From the NCBI GenBank assembly GCA_025362255.1, contig JANYGY010000189.1, forward strand, positions 1-20,137: a DNA stretch of 20,137 nucleotides, read 5' to 3'. The stretch is from Planctomycetales bacterium. Lineage in GTDB: Bacteria; Planctomycetota; UBA11346. A program made the translations under genes and the position numbers. Positions 7,593-14,947 of the stretch are shown piece by piece. Below the pieces are notes generated by a model. The model had not been told where the DNA came from. It saw only the letters and a program-made list of their open reading frames with translations, and did not search any database. Position 1 is the stretch's first letter. Every line of letters begins with the position of its first letter.

Positions 7593-8081
7593 TCAGCGGG
7601 TGCGGGCGAAATCGGAGTGGGTGGTGACGGGCACGTAATCGGTGCCATCCCAGAGAAAGGTGCGGGCTTCGATGATCCGGCCCGGTCGGCAGTCGATGAC
7701 GGTCTGGAACAGGGTCGGGTACACGGGTACGCCAGCGGGCGCCGCGTTGCGCTTGTCCTCGCTGCTCCAGTACGCACCGCAGTCGATGTGGCTGTGCCAG
7801 ATGCCCAGCCAGCGTTCGCCGGCGGCTTCGGCTTCGCGCACCAGGCGGGCGATCCGGGCTTCGTTCATCGCGAAGGCATCGCGGCTGGTGCGGGGATATT
7901 CGAGGGGATCCAGCGCATGCAGCTTGTCGGCAAGATTCTCGACCGGCAGTGCCCGCGTGGCGATCTGCGGCCCATGAGAAGAATGGATTGGCGCAAACAG
8001 CAGACCGCAGCATTCACCAGGATACGCCGCGAATGCGTGGTCCTGCATCACCAGGATGACTTCAGGCGGAAGCGTCAGCAT
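7593..8081 (-). CDS. JAMM/Mov34 (M67 family) zinc metalloprotease, Mec-like
   Basis: A 162-residue stand-alone JAB/MPN domain. The full JAMM zinc site is visible: E23 in YPGECCGLL, and H96-x-H98-x7-S106-x2-D109 (HSHIDCGAYWSSED). The PxExCG form of the first motif is typical of prokaryotic M67 proteins such as Mec, which releases cysteine from the sulfur-carrier protein CysO in actinobacteria; other members cut ubiquitin-like carriers. It lies 10 bp upstream of a Cys/Met PLP enzyme on the same strand, consistent with a role in sulfur amino acid metabolism. No ThiS-like carrier or ThiF/MoeB-like activator gene is in the window, so the substrate is unknown. No Shine-Dalgarno sequence precedes the ATG at 8081. 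Confidence 0.9.
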   Translation of the reverse strand: MLTLPPEVILVMQDHAFAAYPGECCGLLFAPIHSSHGPQIATRALPVENLADKLHALDPLEYPRTSRDAFAMNEARIARLVREAEAAGERWLGIWHSHIDCGAYWSSEDKRNAAPAGVPVYPTLFQTVIDCRPGRIIEARTFLWDGTDYVPVTTHSDFARTR

Positions 8082-8132
8082 GAAGCGGCGTAGGGTAGAA
8101 CCTTAAGGGTGGGCGCAAGCCGTCAGGAATAG

Positions 8133-9506
8133 CTACAATTTGCCGTGACTGATTTTCGGCCAGTAGACATCGTACGAAAAATGAGGGCTGTTTTCGGCGT
8201 CGTGGCAGCCGACGCAGGTGGCTGGACTGACCGGGATCAGCGGTGACTTGCCGGCACTGGCGACATGAGCAGATGCTGGGCCATGACAGGATTCGCAGGT
8301 CACCGCCGCCAGTTCCGTGCGCTGGTCGCGGCGGAACCACCCATCGGGCTTACCCAGTCCGGTGACGTGGCAGCGTAGGCAATCAGGGTCAGCGTCGTAG
8401 CCCTTGGCGGTGAGCGCCGGGAGCGCGTGGGCGTGGCGCGAGGTCGCATGCGTGGCGGTCGCCTGCGGATGGCAGCCGGCGCACGCCGACGGCCCGGCAT
8501 ATGCGGGGTCACCGGCGGCACGCTCGATCCGGCTATCCGCCTGCAGCGTCGCGCTGGCGATCGTGCGTTGCAGGGTGATCACCCGTTGGCGCATCGCGGC
8601 GTCTTCCGGAATATCCTCGGTAAGCAGCTGATAGCGGCATGCGTCCTCGCCGAGGGTCCACCAGCCGAGCGCCTTGCCATGATTCGCCTGATGGATGATC
8701 CGCGTCTGGCCGACCGCCACTGCGGTCTGGCTGGGCGAGCTGACATCGCCGCCGACGAGCACCCCGATCGCCGGCACCGCCCGCGCCAGTTCGCTTAAGC
8801 CGGCTTCGTCCAGATCAGCTATCACCACCAGGCGCGTGCCCGCGGCGGTATCGGCCAAGCGAACCAGCGCCTCCACTGCGTCGCCCACCACCAGGCCCTC
8901 GCCCACGGCGTCGGCGGGAACGATCGAGGTCACCGTGAAAACCGTGGCACTTCCTGTCGCGTTCGCCGGGAGTTCCATCGTGCAGCGCACGGAAGGTGTG
9001 CAGATCAGCGCGCCGGCCTGGTTGCGCAGATTGGCGCAGACCAGCGGCAGCGGCGCCTGGGCGACGTGGGCAGCAAGCGTCGCGCGTCCGAGGGCGACTT
9101 CAGCCCGACCCAGGCCGACGGCTGCCACTTTGGCGGCAGCCAACCCCGCGAGGTACGCGTCGCTGTGCAGGCGTTGGTGATCTGCGGCGCCGGCGGTCCA
9201 GCCGCCGCCTTCGAGGGACAACGTGCGCGCGACATCGCCCCGGCGCAGCAGGGTCAGCCGGCGCAACAGGCCGCCGTGCATTCCGGCTGAGCACCCACAT
9301 GGCTCGAATCGCCCGGCGGTGTGCGACGCCCAGGCGATTTGGGGAGAGGTCGTTTCAACGGGGCTGCTGGTGCCTGTGCCTGTGCCCGTTCCCGTTCCCG
9401 TTCCCGTTCCCGTTCCCGTGCCACTGGTGCTGTCGCCGCAGGCGGTCAGCAAAACCAGCGTCAAGCCCAGAAAAAAGCTATTCGACCAGGGCATACACCA
9501 ACGCAT
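8133..9506 (-). CDS. Lipoprotein with UshA-like domain and tetraheme cytochrome c domain
   Basis: The lipoprotein signal ends in LLTAC (lipid Cys23), followed by a (GT)9 linker at 29-46. Residues from about 58 to 300 resemble the metallophosphoesterase part of UshA-like 5'-nucleotidases: GRFEPCGCSAGMHGGLLRR at the front, LPLVCANL, VLVGGDVSS and ANHGKALG. The usual metal-binding Asp/His residues are not evident, so it is probably not an active nucleotidase. The C-terminal part has four CxxCH heme sites at about 342 (CAGCH), 376 (CLRCH), 404 (CESCH) and 431 (CVGCH) with further His residues that can be axial ligands, as in cytochrome c-554-type domains. The protein should be exported, lipid-anchored and heme-loaded. 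The start at 9506 overlaps the DUF4159 gene by 29 bp; ATG at 9494 is an alternative, but 9506 gives a positively charged N-terminus. Its role in electron transfer is inferred from the heme sites. Confidence 0.88.
   Translation of the reverse strand: MRWCMPWSNSFFLGLTLVLLTACGDSTSGTGTGTGTGTGTGTGTGTSSPVETTSPQIAWASHTAGRFEPCGCSAGMHGGLLRRLTLLRRGDVARTLSLEGGGWTAGAADHQRLHSDAYLAGLAAAKVAAVGLGRAEVALGRATLAAHVAQAPLPLVCANLRNQAGALICTPSVRCTMELPANATGSATVFTVTSIVPADAVGEGLVVGDAVEALVRLADTAAGTRLVVIADLDEAGLSELARAVPAIGVLVGGDVSSPSQTAVAVGQTRIIHQANHGKALGWWTLGEDACRYQLLTEDIPEDAAMRQRVITLQRTIASATLQADSRIERAAGDPAYAGPSACAGCHPQATATHATSRHAHALPALTAKGYDADPDCLRCHVTGLGKPDGWFRRDQRTELAAVTCESCHGPASAHVASAGKSPLIPVSPATCVGCHDAENSPHFSYDVYWPKISHGKL
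9369..9422 (-). repeat. Hexanucleotide microsatellite coding a Gly-Thr linker
   Basis: On the plus strand five exact copies of CCCGTT, one CCCGTG and three related units lie in tandem (54 bp). Read on the minus strand they encode nine Gly-Thr pairs right after the lipidated N-terminus of the cytochrome lipoprotein. Units are six bases long, so copy-number change keeps the frame and alters only tether length. Confidence 0.85.
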
Positions 9507-10158
9507 TGGCGACGACCTCTTCGGCGTTCAGCACTTCATTGCCACCGCAGCAGCAGCAGCCGTTGACGTGTTTGGTGTCGTTCAGGCCCTCTGGCGAAAA
9601 CAGGCACGCCAGCCGGCCATCACGGATCACGCCTTCGAAGCGCGCGGTGCCATCGTGCTTCAAGGGGATGGCGCGCAGATCATTGAGGGTGCGGAACAGC
9701 GGGTGTTCGGCGGCGAGGTTGACCAGCGCGGTGGGGCCGAACATGCGTGACATTTCGGCGCGAAAACTCGCGGACCATTCTTTCGATGAGCAACCCGCGC
9801 TGGCGAGCAGAAATCCGCCATCATCGAGCCAGCGACGGAGGTTGATGCGTTCGGCTTCGGTCAGGGTGAAGCTGCCTTCGCCGGTCATCACTGCGAACGC
9901 GACCGTTCCCAAGTCGTTCGGATCCTCTGATTTCACGGCCCGGAAACCGGGTTTCACGGTCACCGCGATGCGCTTGGCGACATCGGCGACAAACGCATCG
10001 GAGAAACATTTCGAGGTCTTGGTCTTGGCGTACGTCAGATTGCCGACCGCGACTTCGCGGGGGACGGTGGCCAGCGGACTTGCGGTTTCTGCCGACCGCA
10101 ATTCAACAGACCACAGGGCCAGCAGGCCGATGCCGCAGAGAAGCAGAAAATTACGCAT
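9478..10158 (-). CDS. DUF4159-domain exported protein with four consecutive cysteines
   Basis: A 226-residue protein with an N-terminal signal peptide (hydrophobic stretch 4-17, likely cleavage near RSA-E24). The body fits DUF4159, a ThuA/GATase-like fold often found beside MoxR/VWA genes: YAKTKTSKCFSD at the front, LRRWLDDGGFLLASAGC in the middle, HPLFRTLNDL later. The C-terminal motif VNGCCCCGGNEV (198-209) has four Cys in a row (201-204); with Cys51 and the other Cys it could bind a metal or form disulfides in the periplasm. It starts 3 bp after the DUF4175-like gene and overlaps the cytochrome gene, so the three are one transcription unit. No enzymatic activity is established for DUF4159 that I know of. 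Confidence 0.82.
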   Translation of the reverse strand: MRNFLLLCGIGLLALWSVELRSAETASPLATVPREVAVGNLTYAKTKTSKCFSDAFVADVAKRIAVTVKPGFRAVKSEDPNDLGTVAFAVMTGEGSFTLTEAERINLRRWLDDGGFLLASAGCSSKEWSASFRAEMSRMFGPTALVNLAAEHPLFRTLNDLRAIPLKHDGTARFEGVIRDGRLACLFSPEGLNDTKHVNGCCCCGGNEVLNAEEVVANALVYALVE

Positions 10159-10161
10159 GGT

Positions 10162-12954
10162 TCATTTCCTCGCGGGACTCGGATTCGGGGCGGGACTCGG
10201 ATTCGAGGCAGGGACCTCATTGAGGCCGCGGAAGTAATCATCGACCAGACGTTCTTCAGTCGGGGTCAGGCTGGTGCCGATGCCGGCGGTGGTCGCCCGC
10301 TCGTCGCGAGCATACGGCGTCGGTTCGGCCGACCCAGCGCCGGCATCAAGTGCCGCACCGCCCTGGCCGTCTCGCCCGGGCCCGCCGCGCTTGTCCCCGC
10401 CCGACGGCACCGCTGACACCGGTCCATACAACGGCTTGCCGTGATTGGCCTGGGCGTCGCCGCCGCGTTTGGTGTAACGCCCGCCGCCAAAAGAACCGAG
10501 CGCGGCACCGCCGCCTTGGCTATGCGGAGACCCGCCTTGTCCCATCCCGCGCTTGGCCATCGCCGCGAGTTGGCTGCGGCATTGGGCGAGCTTGTCGCCA
10601 CTGCACCATCCGTTTTTGCAGGCTGGATCATCCCGCTCGCTGACCATTTTTTCCAAAGCCGTAGCGGCGGTGTCGGCGCCTTTTGCCGCCGGTTCAGCCC
10701 GGCCGCGACCGGCGTGCCGCGCGGCTTCACCCGCCGGAGTCGCCGCCTCGGCGAGTGCCTGACTCATCTCGGTAAATTTTTTCGCCTGCTTCTTGTCTTG
10801 GGGATCACGGCCGGCGGCCAGGCGTTTGCTCACCGCTTCGGCCTGGCTGGCGAGTTCTTTTAAAGATTGTTCAAGTTCGACCTGCTGGCGCGCGAGTTCG
10901 CGCATCCGGGCTTGCTGCATGTCGGATGGTTTTTCGCCCGAATTTTTGGCGAGGTCGGTGAATTCTTTGGCCATCGTCCGTTGGGCCTTAGCCAGGTCAT
11001 TGACCCAATCCTGAACCGCGTCGGCTTCGGCCTGGGCAGTCAGGTGCGCAAGGTCGTCGCCAAGTTGCTTGGCTTGATCTTCGCCAGCGCCTTTGGGAAA
11101 ACCGTCCTTGGCATCTTTCGCCAATTCGGCAAGACGCTGATCGACCGCAGCGAACACTTCTCCATCGGCAGCAAACAGTTCGAGCTTGGCTTGTTCAGCG
11201 AGGTCAGCGCGGGTCGCGGCGATCTGCTTGGCCAATTCAGCAAGTTTGGCGTCTCGTTCAGCCGATGGTCGTTCGGCGGCTGGTGGTTCGGCAGACAAGC
11301 GCCGCGCGGTTTCCTCAAATTCCGCGAGCTTGGCCAGCACCGGCTCAAAGCGCATGAGCAGCGCTTGTTCGGAAATCTGATCGCGGGCGAGCGCCAGATA
11401 GGTGTCGAGGGCGATGATCGTCAGGGTGACTTCAGCGGGTGCGCTGAGCTGGCCCGAGGGCGGTGCGGTGTCGCGCACCACGGCACCCAAGCGCACTTGA
11501 TCGCCGGGTTTGACATCATCGAGTTTGATGCTGCCGCGCCACGTATCGCCGGTGCCGCCCAATGAATGTCGACCTTCAGACACCTGACGATCGCCGATCA
11601 GGCGGTACAACGTGAGTTGCGCCAGACCGAGGTCATCGCTGGCGTGGACATGGAACGGCACGCTGATTCCAGGTGTCGCATAAGCACCGTCTTCGGGCAT
11701 CGCGATGCGGACCGTCGGCGGCTGATCAACGCGGCGGGTCAGATTTATCACCGGCACCGGCGTGCCGCGCGTGCCATCGAGACCTTCGAGTGACACCGAC
11801 CACTCGCCTGGTTCCGGATCTGCGAGCGTGACCTGAATCGCGGCGTCGCGTCCTGGTTCAGACGTGGTGACCTCGACCTGGGTCTGCCGTTGCGGCACGC
11901 TCCCTGCTTCACCACGACCACCTTTTTGCAGCCACACCGCAAGCGGTGGTCGGCTGCACGCGAGGTCGAAACGCAGACGAGAGCCAGCCAAAGCGGCCAA
12001 CGTCGGCAGCGCGGTGCTGGTCGAGGGCAGGCAGCGGACACGCGACACCGGCAGATTCGCATACCCCGGCGCGGTCAACTCGACGCTGGCACCCCGCAGG
12101 CGCGGCACTCCATCCAATGGCAGATCGAGCCAGCGGGTACGCGTGCCGGCCCCGCTGACCCACAAGCGCAGGGGGTCGGTCGGCGATTCCAGGCGCACCT
12201 GCCAGAGGCCCTCGCCCGCGGGCAAGAGATGGATCTCTCCGGGCAGTTCCGGGTTCTGCCGTCCATCGCTATCACCATCACCAGTGGCGATGCTGGCATG
12301 GAGCAGCAGATCCTGCGGCACCGGTCCCGCGACCGCGACGGTCAGCAGGATCGCTTCATTGTAGCGGGCTTCGCTGGGTGGGTCGCGCCACGTCAGGCGG
12401 GTCGCGCTGTAGGGCGGATAATCGCCATACGGGTGGATGAATCGCGGGATGCACGCGGCGAGCACATTGGGGCAGGTGAACTTGATCACTGCCAGCGCGA
12501 TCAGCGCGGAAAAACCGACCAGCACGGCCGGCCAGGCGCGCGCCGGCGGCAGCCCGAGGCGCAACCGCGCCGTCAAATCATCGACCGCCGGCAGCTGAGC
12601 TGCCAAGGTGACGGCATGGGCTTGCGCGCGCGGGTCATCCACCACCGCGAGTTGCCGTGCAGCAGTAAACAGCCGATCGATCTCACCCAGCGCGGCCTCT
12701 CCGCGGGACAACGGATCTTCGGTGTGAACCGGGCGCAGGGCGTTGCCAAAGGCGATGCAGGTGGCGACGGCGCTAACGATCAGGCCGGCGATACGGAGGG
12801 TCGGCGAGAGATCGCTGGTCGCATCGGCGATCAGCAACGCGGGCACCGTCACCAACGGAATCGCGAGCGTGATGGCGAGCCACCGCCGCATCCGCCGATG
12901 ACGCAACAGCGCGGTAGTCGCAGCGGCGAGAATATGCAGATCAGACGACGCCAT
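10162..12954 (-). CDS. DUF4175-like large membrane protein with coiled coil and Gly-rich tail
   Basis: A 930-residue protein (from ATG 12954). Three membrane segments lie near the N-terminus (about 25-43, 53-72 and 140-160), with basic residues before the first. A long extracytoplasmic region follows with beta-rich, Ig/bacterial-adhesin-like stretches (QPPTVRIAMPEDGAY, HVHASDDLGLAQLTLYR). From about 517 to 745 it is a long Ala/Glu/Lys/Gln-rich helical region predicted by eye as coiled coil. At about 776-792 is a Cys cluster (CKNGWCSGDKLAQC), then a Gly-rich low-complexity tail ending in NPSPAPNPSPARK. The architecture matches DUF4175-type proteins encoded in planctomycete and alphaproteobacterial MoxR/VWA operons. 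The start at 12954 overlaps the VWA gene by 14 bp; ATG 12981 is less likely. Function unknown; a scaffold role is an inference. Confidence 0.8.
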   Translation of the reverse strand: MASSDLHILAAATTALLRHRRMRRWLAITLAIPLVTVPALLIADATSDLSPTLRIAGLIVSAVATCIAFGNALRPVHTEDPLSRGEAALGEIDRLFTAARQLAVVDDPRAQAHAVTLAAQLPAVDDLTARLRLGLPPARAWPAVLVGFSALIALAVIKFTCPNVLAACIPRFIHPYGDYPPYSATRLTWRDPPSEARYNEAILLTVAVAGPVPQDLLLHASIATGDGDSDGRQNPELPGEIHLLPAGEGLWQVRLESPTDPLRLWVSGAGTRTRWLDLPLDGVPRLRGASVELTAPGYANLPVSRVRCLPSTSTALPTLAALAGSRLRFDLACSRPPLAVWLQKGGRGEAGSVPQRQTQVEVTTSEPGRDAAIQVTLADPEPGEWSVSLEGLDGTRGTPVPVINLTRRVDQPPTVRIAMPEDGAYATPGISVPFHVHASDDLGLAQLTLYRLIGDRQVSEGRHSLGGTGDTWRGSIKLDDVKPGDQVRLGAVVRDTAPPSGQLSAPAEVTLTIIALDTYLALARDQISEQALLMRFEPVLAKLAEFEETARRLSAEPPAAERPSAERDAKLAELAKQIAATRADLAEQAKLELFAADGEVFAAVDQRLAELAKDAKDGFPKGAGEDQAKQLGDDLAHLTAQAEADAVQDWVNDLAKAQRTMAKEFTDLAKNSGEKPSDMQQARMRELARQQVELEQSLKELASQAEAVSKRLAAGRDPQDKKQAKKFTEMSQALAEAATPAGEAARHAGRGRAEPAAKGADTAATALEKMVSERDDPACKNGWCSGDKLAQCRSQLAAMAKRGMGQGGSPHSQGGGAALGSFGGGRYTKRGGDAQANHGKPLYGPVSAVPSGGDKRGGPGRDGQGGAALDAGAGSAEPTPYARDERATTAGIGTSLTPTEERLVDDYFRGLNEVPASNPSPAPNPSPARK
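10173..10208 (-). repeat. 18-bp tandem duplication in the tail of the DUF4175-like gene
   Basis: Two adjacent 18-bp units (10173-10190 and 10191-10208) differ by one base and encode the repeated NPSPA(P/R) hexapeptide at the extreme C-terminus. It looks like a recent in-frame duplication in a disordered tail. Confidence 0.85.
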
Positions 12955-14947
12955 GATGCCTCCGACGCAGCCACCATTCACTGGCAGCGAGCGCGATCAG
13001 CGCCCACAGCCACCAGCGTTCGGTGATCACGGGTTCGTTGCGGGATGCGGCGTCGGGCAACGCGGCGAGCTGACGCTGGGCAATCAGGCGCTGGGCGACC
13101 ACCGCGACCTCACTGATGTCGTGGGCTTCACCACCGGTGCGTTCAGCCAAGCGGCGCAATCGCGCATCGTCGCGCGCTGCGTTGACCTGTTCGCCCAGGC
13201 GCTGTTCGACGATCACCGTGACCACCGTCGTGCCGACCGTGAACCGGTGACAGCCCGGTTGATCAAGCCGGGGCCGCGCACCGTAGTCCGCCAGGGTGAT
13301 GGTCTCCTGGCTGCCATCTGGGCGGGAATGGACGAGGTTTTTGACCCCGCTGTCGGGCCGTGTCCACAGCGCCACGCTGTCGCCCACGGGCAGGCGGACC
13401 CGTTCGGCCCACAGATCACCGGTCGGGGTCTTGGCGATGCTGCGCAGGATCTGGCGGCAGAAGCGTTCACCGCGTACGCGTCCCGCACCTGGGGCAGCCT
13501 CAGAAGTGGTCGTGGCCGAGGTGCTCGCGCCCGCCACCGGCATCAGATGCCAGCGCCAAAAACCATCGAGATTGACTCGGCAGACCAAACCACCGCCGAT
13601 CCGATGACTGGCGATCACCGGCGCGCTGCGTTCACCGAGCAGCACCCGCGCCTGCGGCTGCAACGTCGCTGGAGCGCTGAGCGCGGGCAAATGCACACCC
13701 TCTGGCAACAGGCCGTCGGCGTCCCCGCCGTTGACCGTCACCGGCAGCGCCGCGCTGGTCGGCAACAAGGGATCCAAGGCACTCAAACCGGGCAGCGCAG
13801 CCGTGCCCAGCAGCACCAGTCGGCCACCGCTATCGATCCACGTCTGGAGCACCTCAGGCGGCGGCATCAGCCGTTCGACGTCCTGTCCGAGGACCAGCAC
13901 ATCGACCTCGCGCAGCGACTCGGTCGTCGGCGGCACCACGGCTTCACCGGCGCGCCACAGCCCTTTGCCGATCCCATACACGGTCGATACCAGGAGCTGC
14001 CGATCGCGGCGCCAGGCACGCACCGCAAAGGTCGTGTCCCAACAGGGCCGACCTTCGAGGACCAGCAGCCGCAAGGTGCGGTCGACGACTTGCGCCGCGA
14101 CCCAGGCGACGTTGTCGACCACCGTGGTTTCACCGGCGATCGGGGTCAAAGTCGCGCGCCAACGGCGACCGCCAAGGGTTGCGCCAGCGGTCGCGGGCAC
14201 CGCGATCTGCTGCCAATCAGAGAGGGTGATCGGCTGTCGCAGCAGCTCGGTCGGATGGTTTGGATCATCAAGCGACTCGACCACCAGCTCGGTCCGGCGT
14301 CCTGCCAGATCAGGCGTGGCGGTGACCAACGCGGTCAGCGCGACGTCTTGTCCGGGGGTCAGATTCGGACTCGGCACCAGGAGTTCGACCGTGGTGTTGG
14401 CGCCGCGCGTGCTGCTGCCCACCCCCAGAGTGGACACCGGGATCCCGGCCGCGACCAGCGCGGTTTCCGGATCACCGCCGGCCCAATCGGCGCCATCGCT
14501 CAGCAGGATCGCAGCGTCGGGTTTGGGCGTGTGGGTCGCCAATTCGCCCAACGCACTGAAGTCACTGTCGCCGTCGTCGACCCCTGGTGCCGGTGACAGC
14601 AACTGGTGACCCAGGCCCAGGCGCAGCACCCGCCAATCGGAGCCGAGACTTTTGCTCAACTGATCCGCAGCATCTCGGGCATGCGCCCCACGCGTGCGCT
14701 GGTCCGTGGTGTCGGTCTGCTTCATGCTGCCCGAACAATCGGTGATCACGGCGACCGTGCGTGGGCGTGGGACCTTCACCGCCTGCACGCGCGTGGGATT
14801 CGCCAACAGCAGCAGCACGCCGCAGACCAGCGCCAGACGCAACGCGGCCGGCAGCGAGGGCCGTCGATAGACGCCGACGACCGCGGCCAGCGCGACGAGA
14901 CCGGTCAGGCCGACGATCCAGGCGGGCAGCAGAGGTGAAAACGTCAT
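12941..14947 (-). CDS. VWA-domain membrane protein (second VWA of the operon)
   Basis: A 668-residue protein with two N-terminal membrane segments (about 8-26 and 34-50), then a von Willebrand A domain beginning VAVITDCSGSM with the metal-ion-dependent adhesion site D70-x-S72-x-S74 intact. A middle region near 340-377 (REVDVLVLGQDVERL, WIDSGGRLVLLG) resembles a GATase-like domain often seen in such proteins. The C-terminus has another membrane segment at 645-660 (WWLWALIALAASEWWL) and a short basic tail. Family members are thought to expose the VWA domain to the periplasm and bind partner proteins through the metal site. The ATG overlaps the TGA of the BatA-like gene (ATGA at 14944-14947), and its own 3' end overlaps the DUF4175-like gene, so stoichiometric production is likely. 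Confidence 0.87.
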   Translation of the reverse strand: MTFSPLLPAWIVGLTGLVALAAVVGVYRRPSLPAALRLALVCGVLLLLANPTRVQAVKVPRPRTVAVITDCSGSMKQTDTTDQRTRGAHARDAADQLSKSLGSDWRVLRLGLGHQLLSPAPGVDDGDSDFSALGELATHTPKPDAAILLSDGADWAGGDPETALVAAGIPVSTLGVGSSTRGANTTVELLVPSPNLTPGQDVALTALVTATPDLAGRRTELVVESLDDPNHPTELLRQPITLSDWQQIAVPATAGATLGGRRWRATLTPIAGETTVVDNVAWVAAQVVDRTLRLLVLEGRPCWDTTFAVRAWRRDRQLLVSTVYGIGKGLWRAGEAVVPPTTESLREVDVLVLGQDVERLMPPPEVLQTWIDSGGRLVLLGTAALPGLSALDPLLPTSAALPVTVNGGDADGLLPEGVHLPALSAPATLQPQARVLLGERSAPVIASHRIGGGLVCRVNLDGFWRWHLMPVAGASTSATTTSEAAPGAGRVRGERFCRQILRSIAKTPTGDLWAERVRLPVGDSVALWTRPDSGVKNLVHSRPDGSQETITLADYGARPRLDQPGCHRFTVGTTVVTVIVEQRLGEQVNAARDDARLRRLAERTGGEAHDISEVAVVAQRLIAQRQLAALPDAASRNEPVITERWWLWALIALAASEWWLRRRHHGVV

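Noticed and set aside
6704..7627. Open frame on the plus strand (307 codons) opposite the PLP enzyme
   Set aside because: The PLP enzyme on the minus strand has all catalytic residues; the plus frame is Gly/Asp/Arg-rich without motifs.
7583..7777. N-terminal extension of the PLP enzyme to an ATG at 7777
   Set aside because: It would lie wholly within the JAMM gene in another frame and reads as low-complexity sequence; family members begin at the MARSIDTLSVHAGEP region.
9369..9422. CRISPR-like or phase-variable on/off repeat
   Set aside because: Units are six bases without spacers and lie in a coding frame; unit changes cannot shift the frame.
8996..10237. Open frame on the plus strand (413 codons) opposite the cytochrome and DUF4159 genes
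   Set aside because: The opposite strand has a lipobox, four heme motifs and a signal peptide; this frame is a composition artefact that spans a gene boundary.
12953..14596. Long open frame on the plus strand (547 codons) opposite the VWA gene
   Set aside because: The minus strand encodes a VWA membrane protein with an intact metal site. The plus-strand translation is Arg/Gln/His-rich with no domain, as expected for antisense frames in GC-rich DNA.
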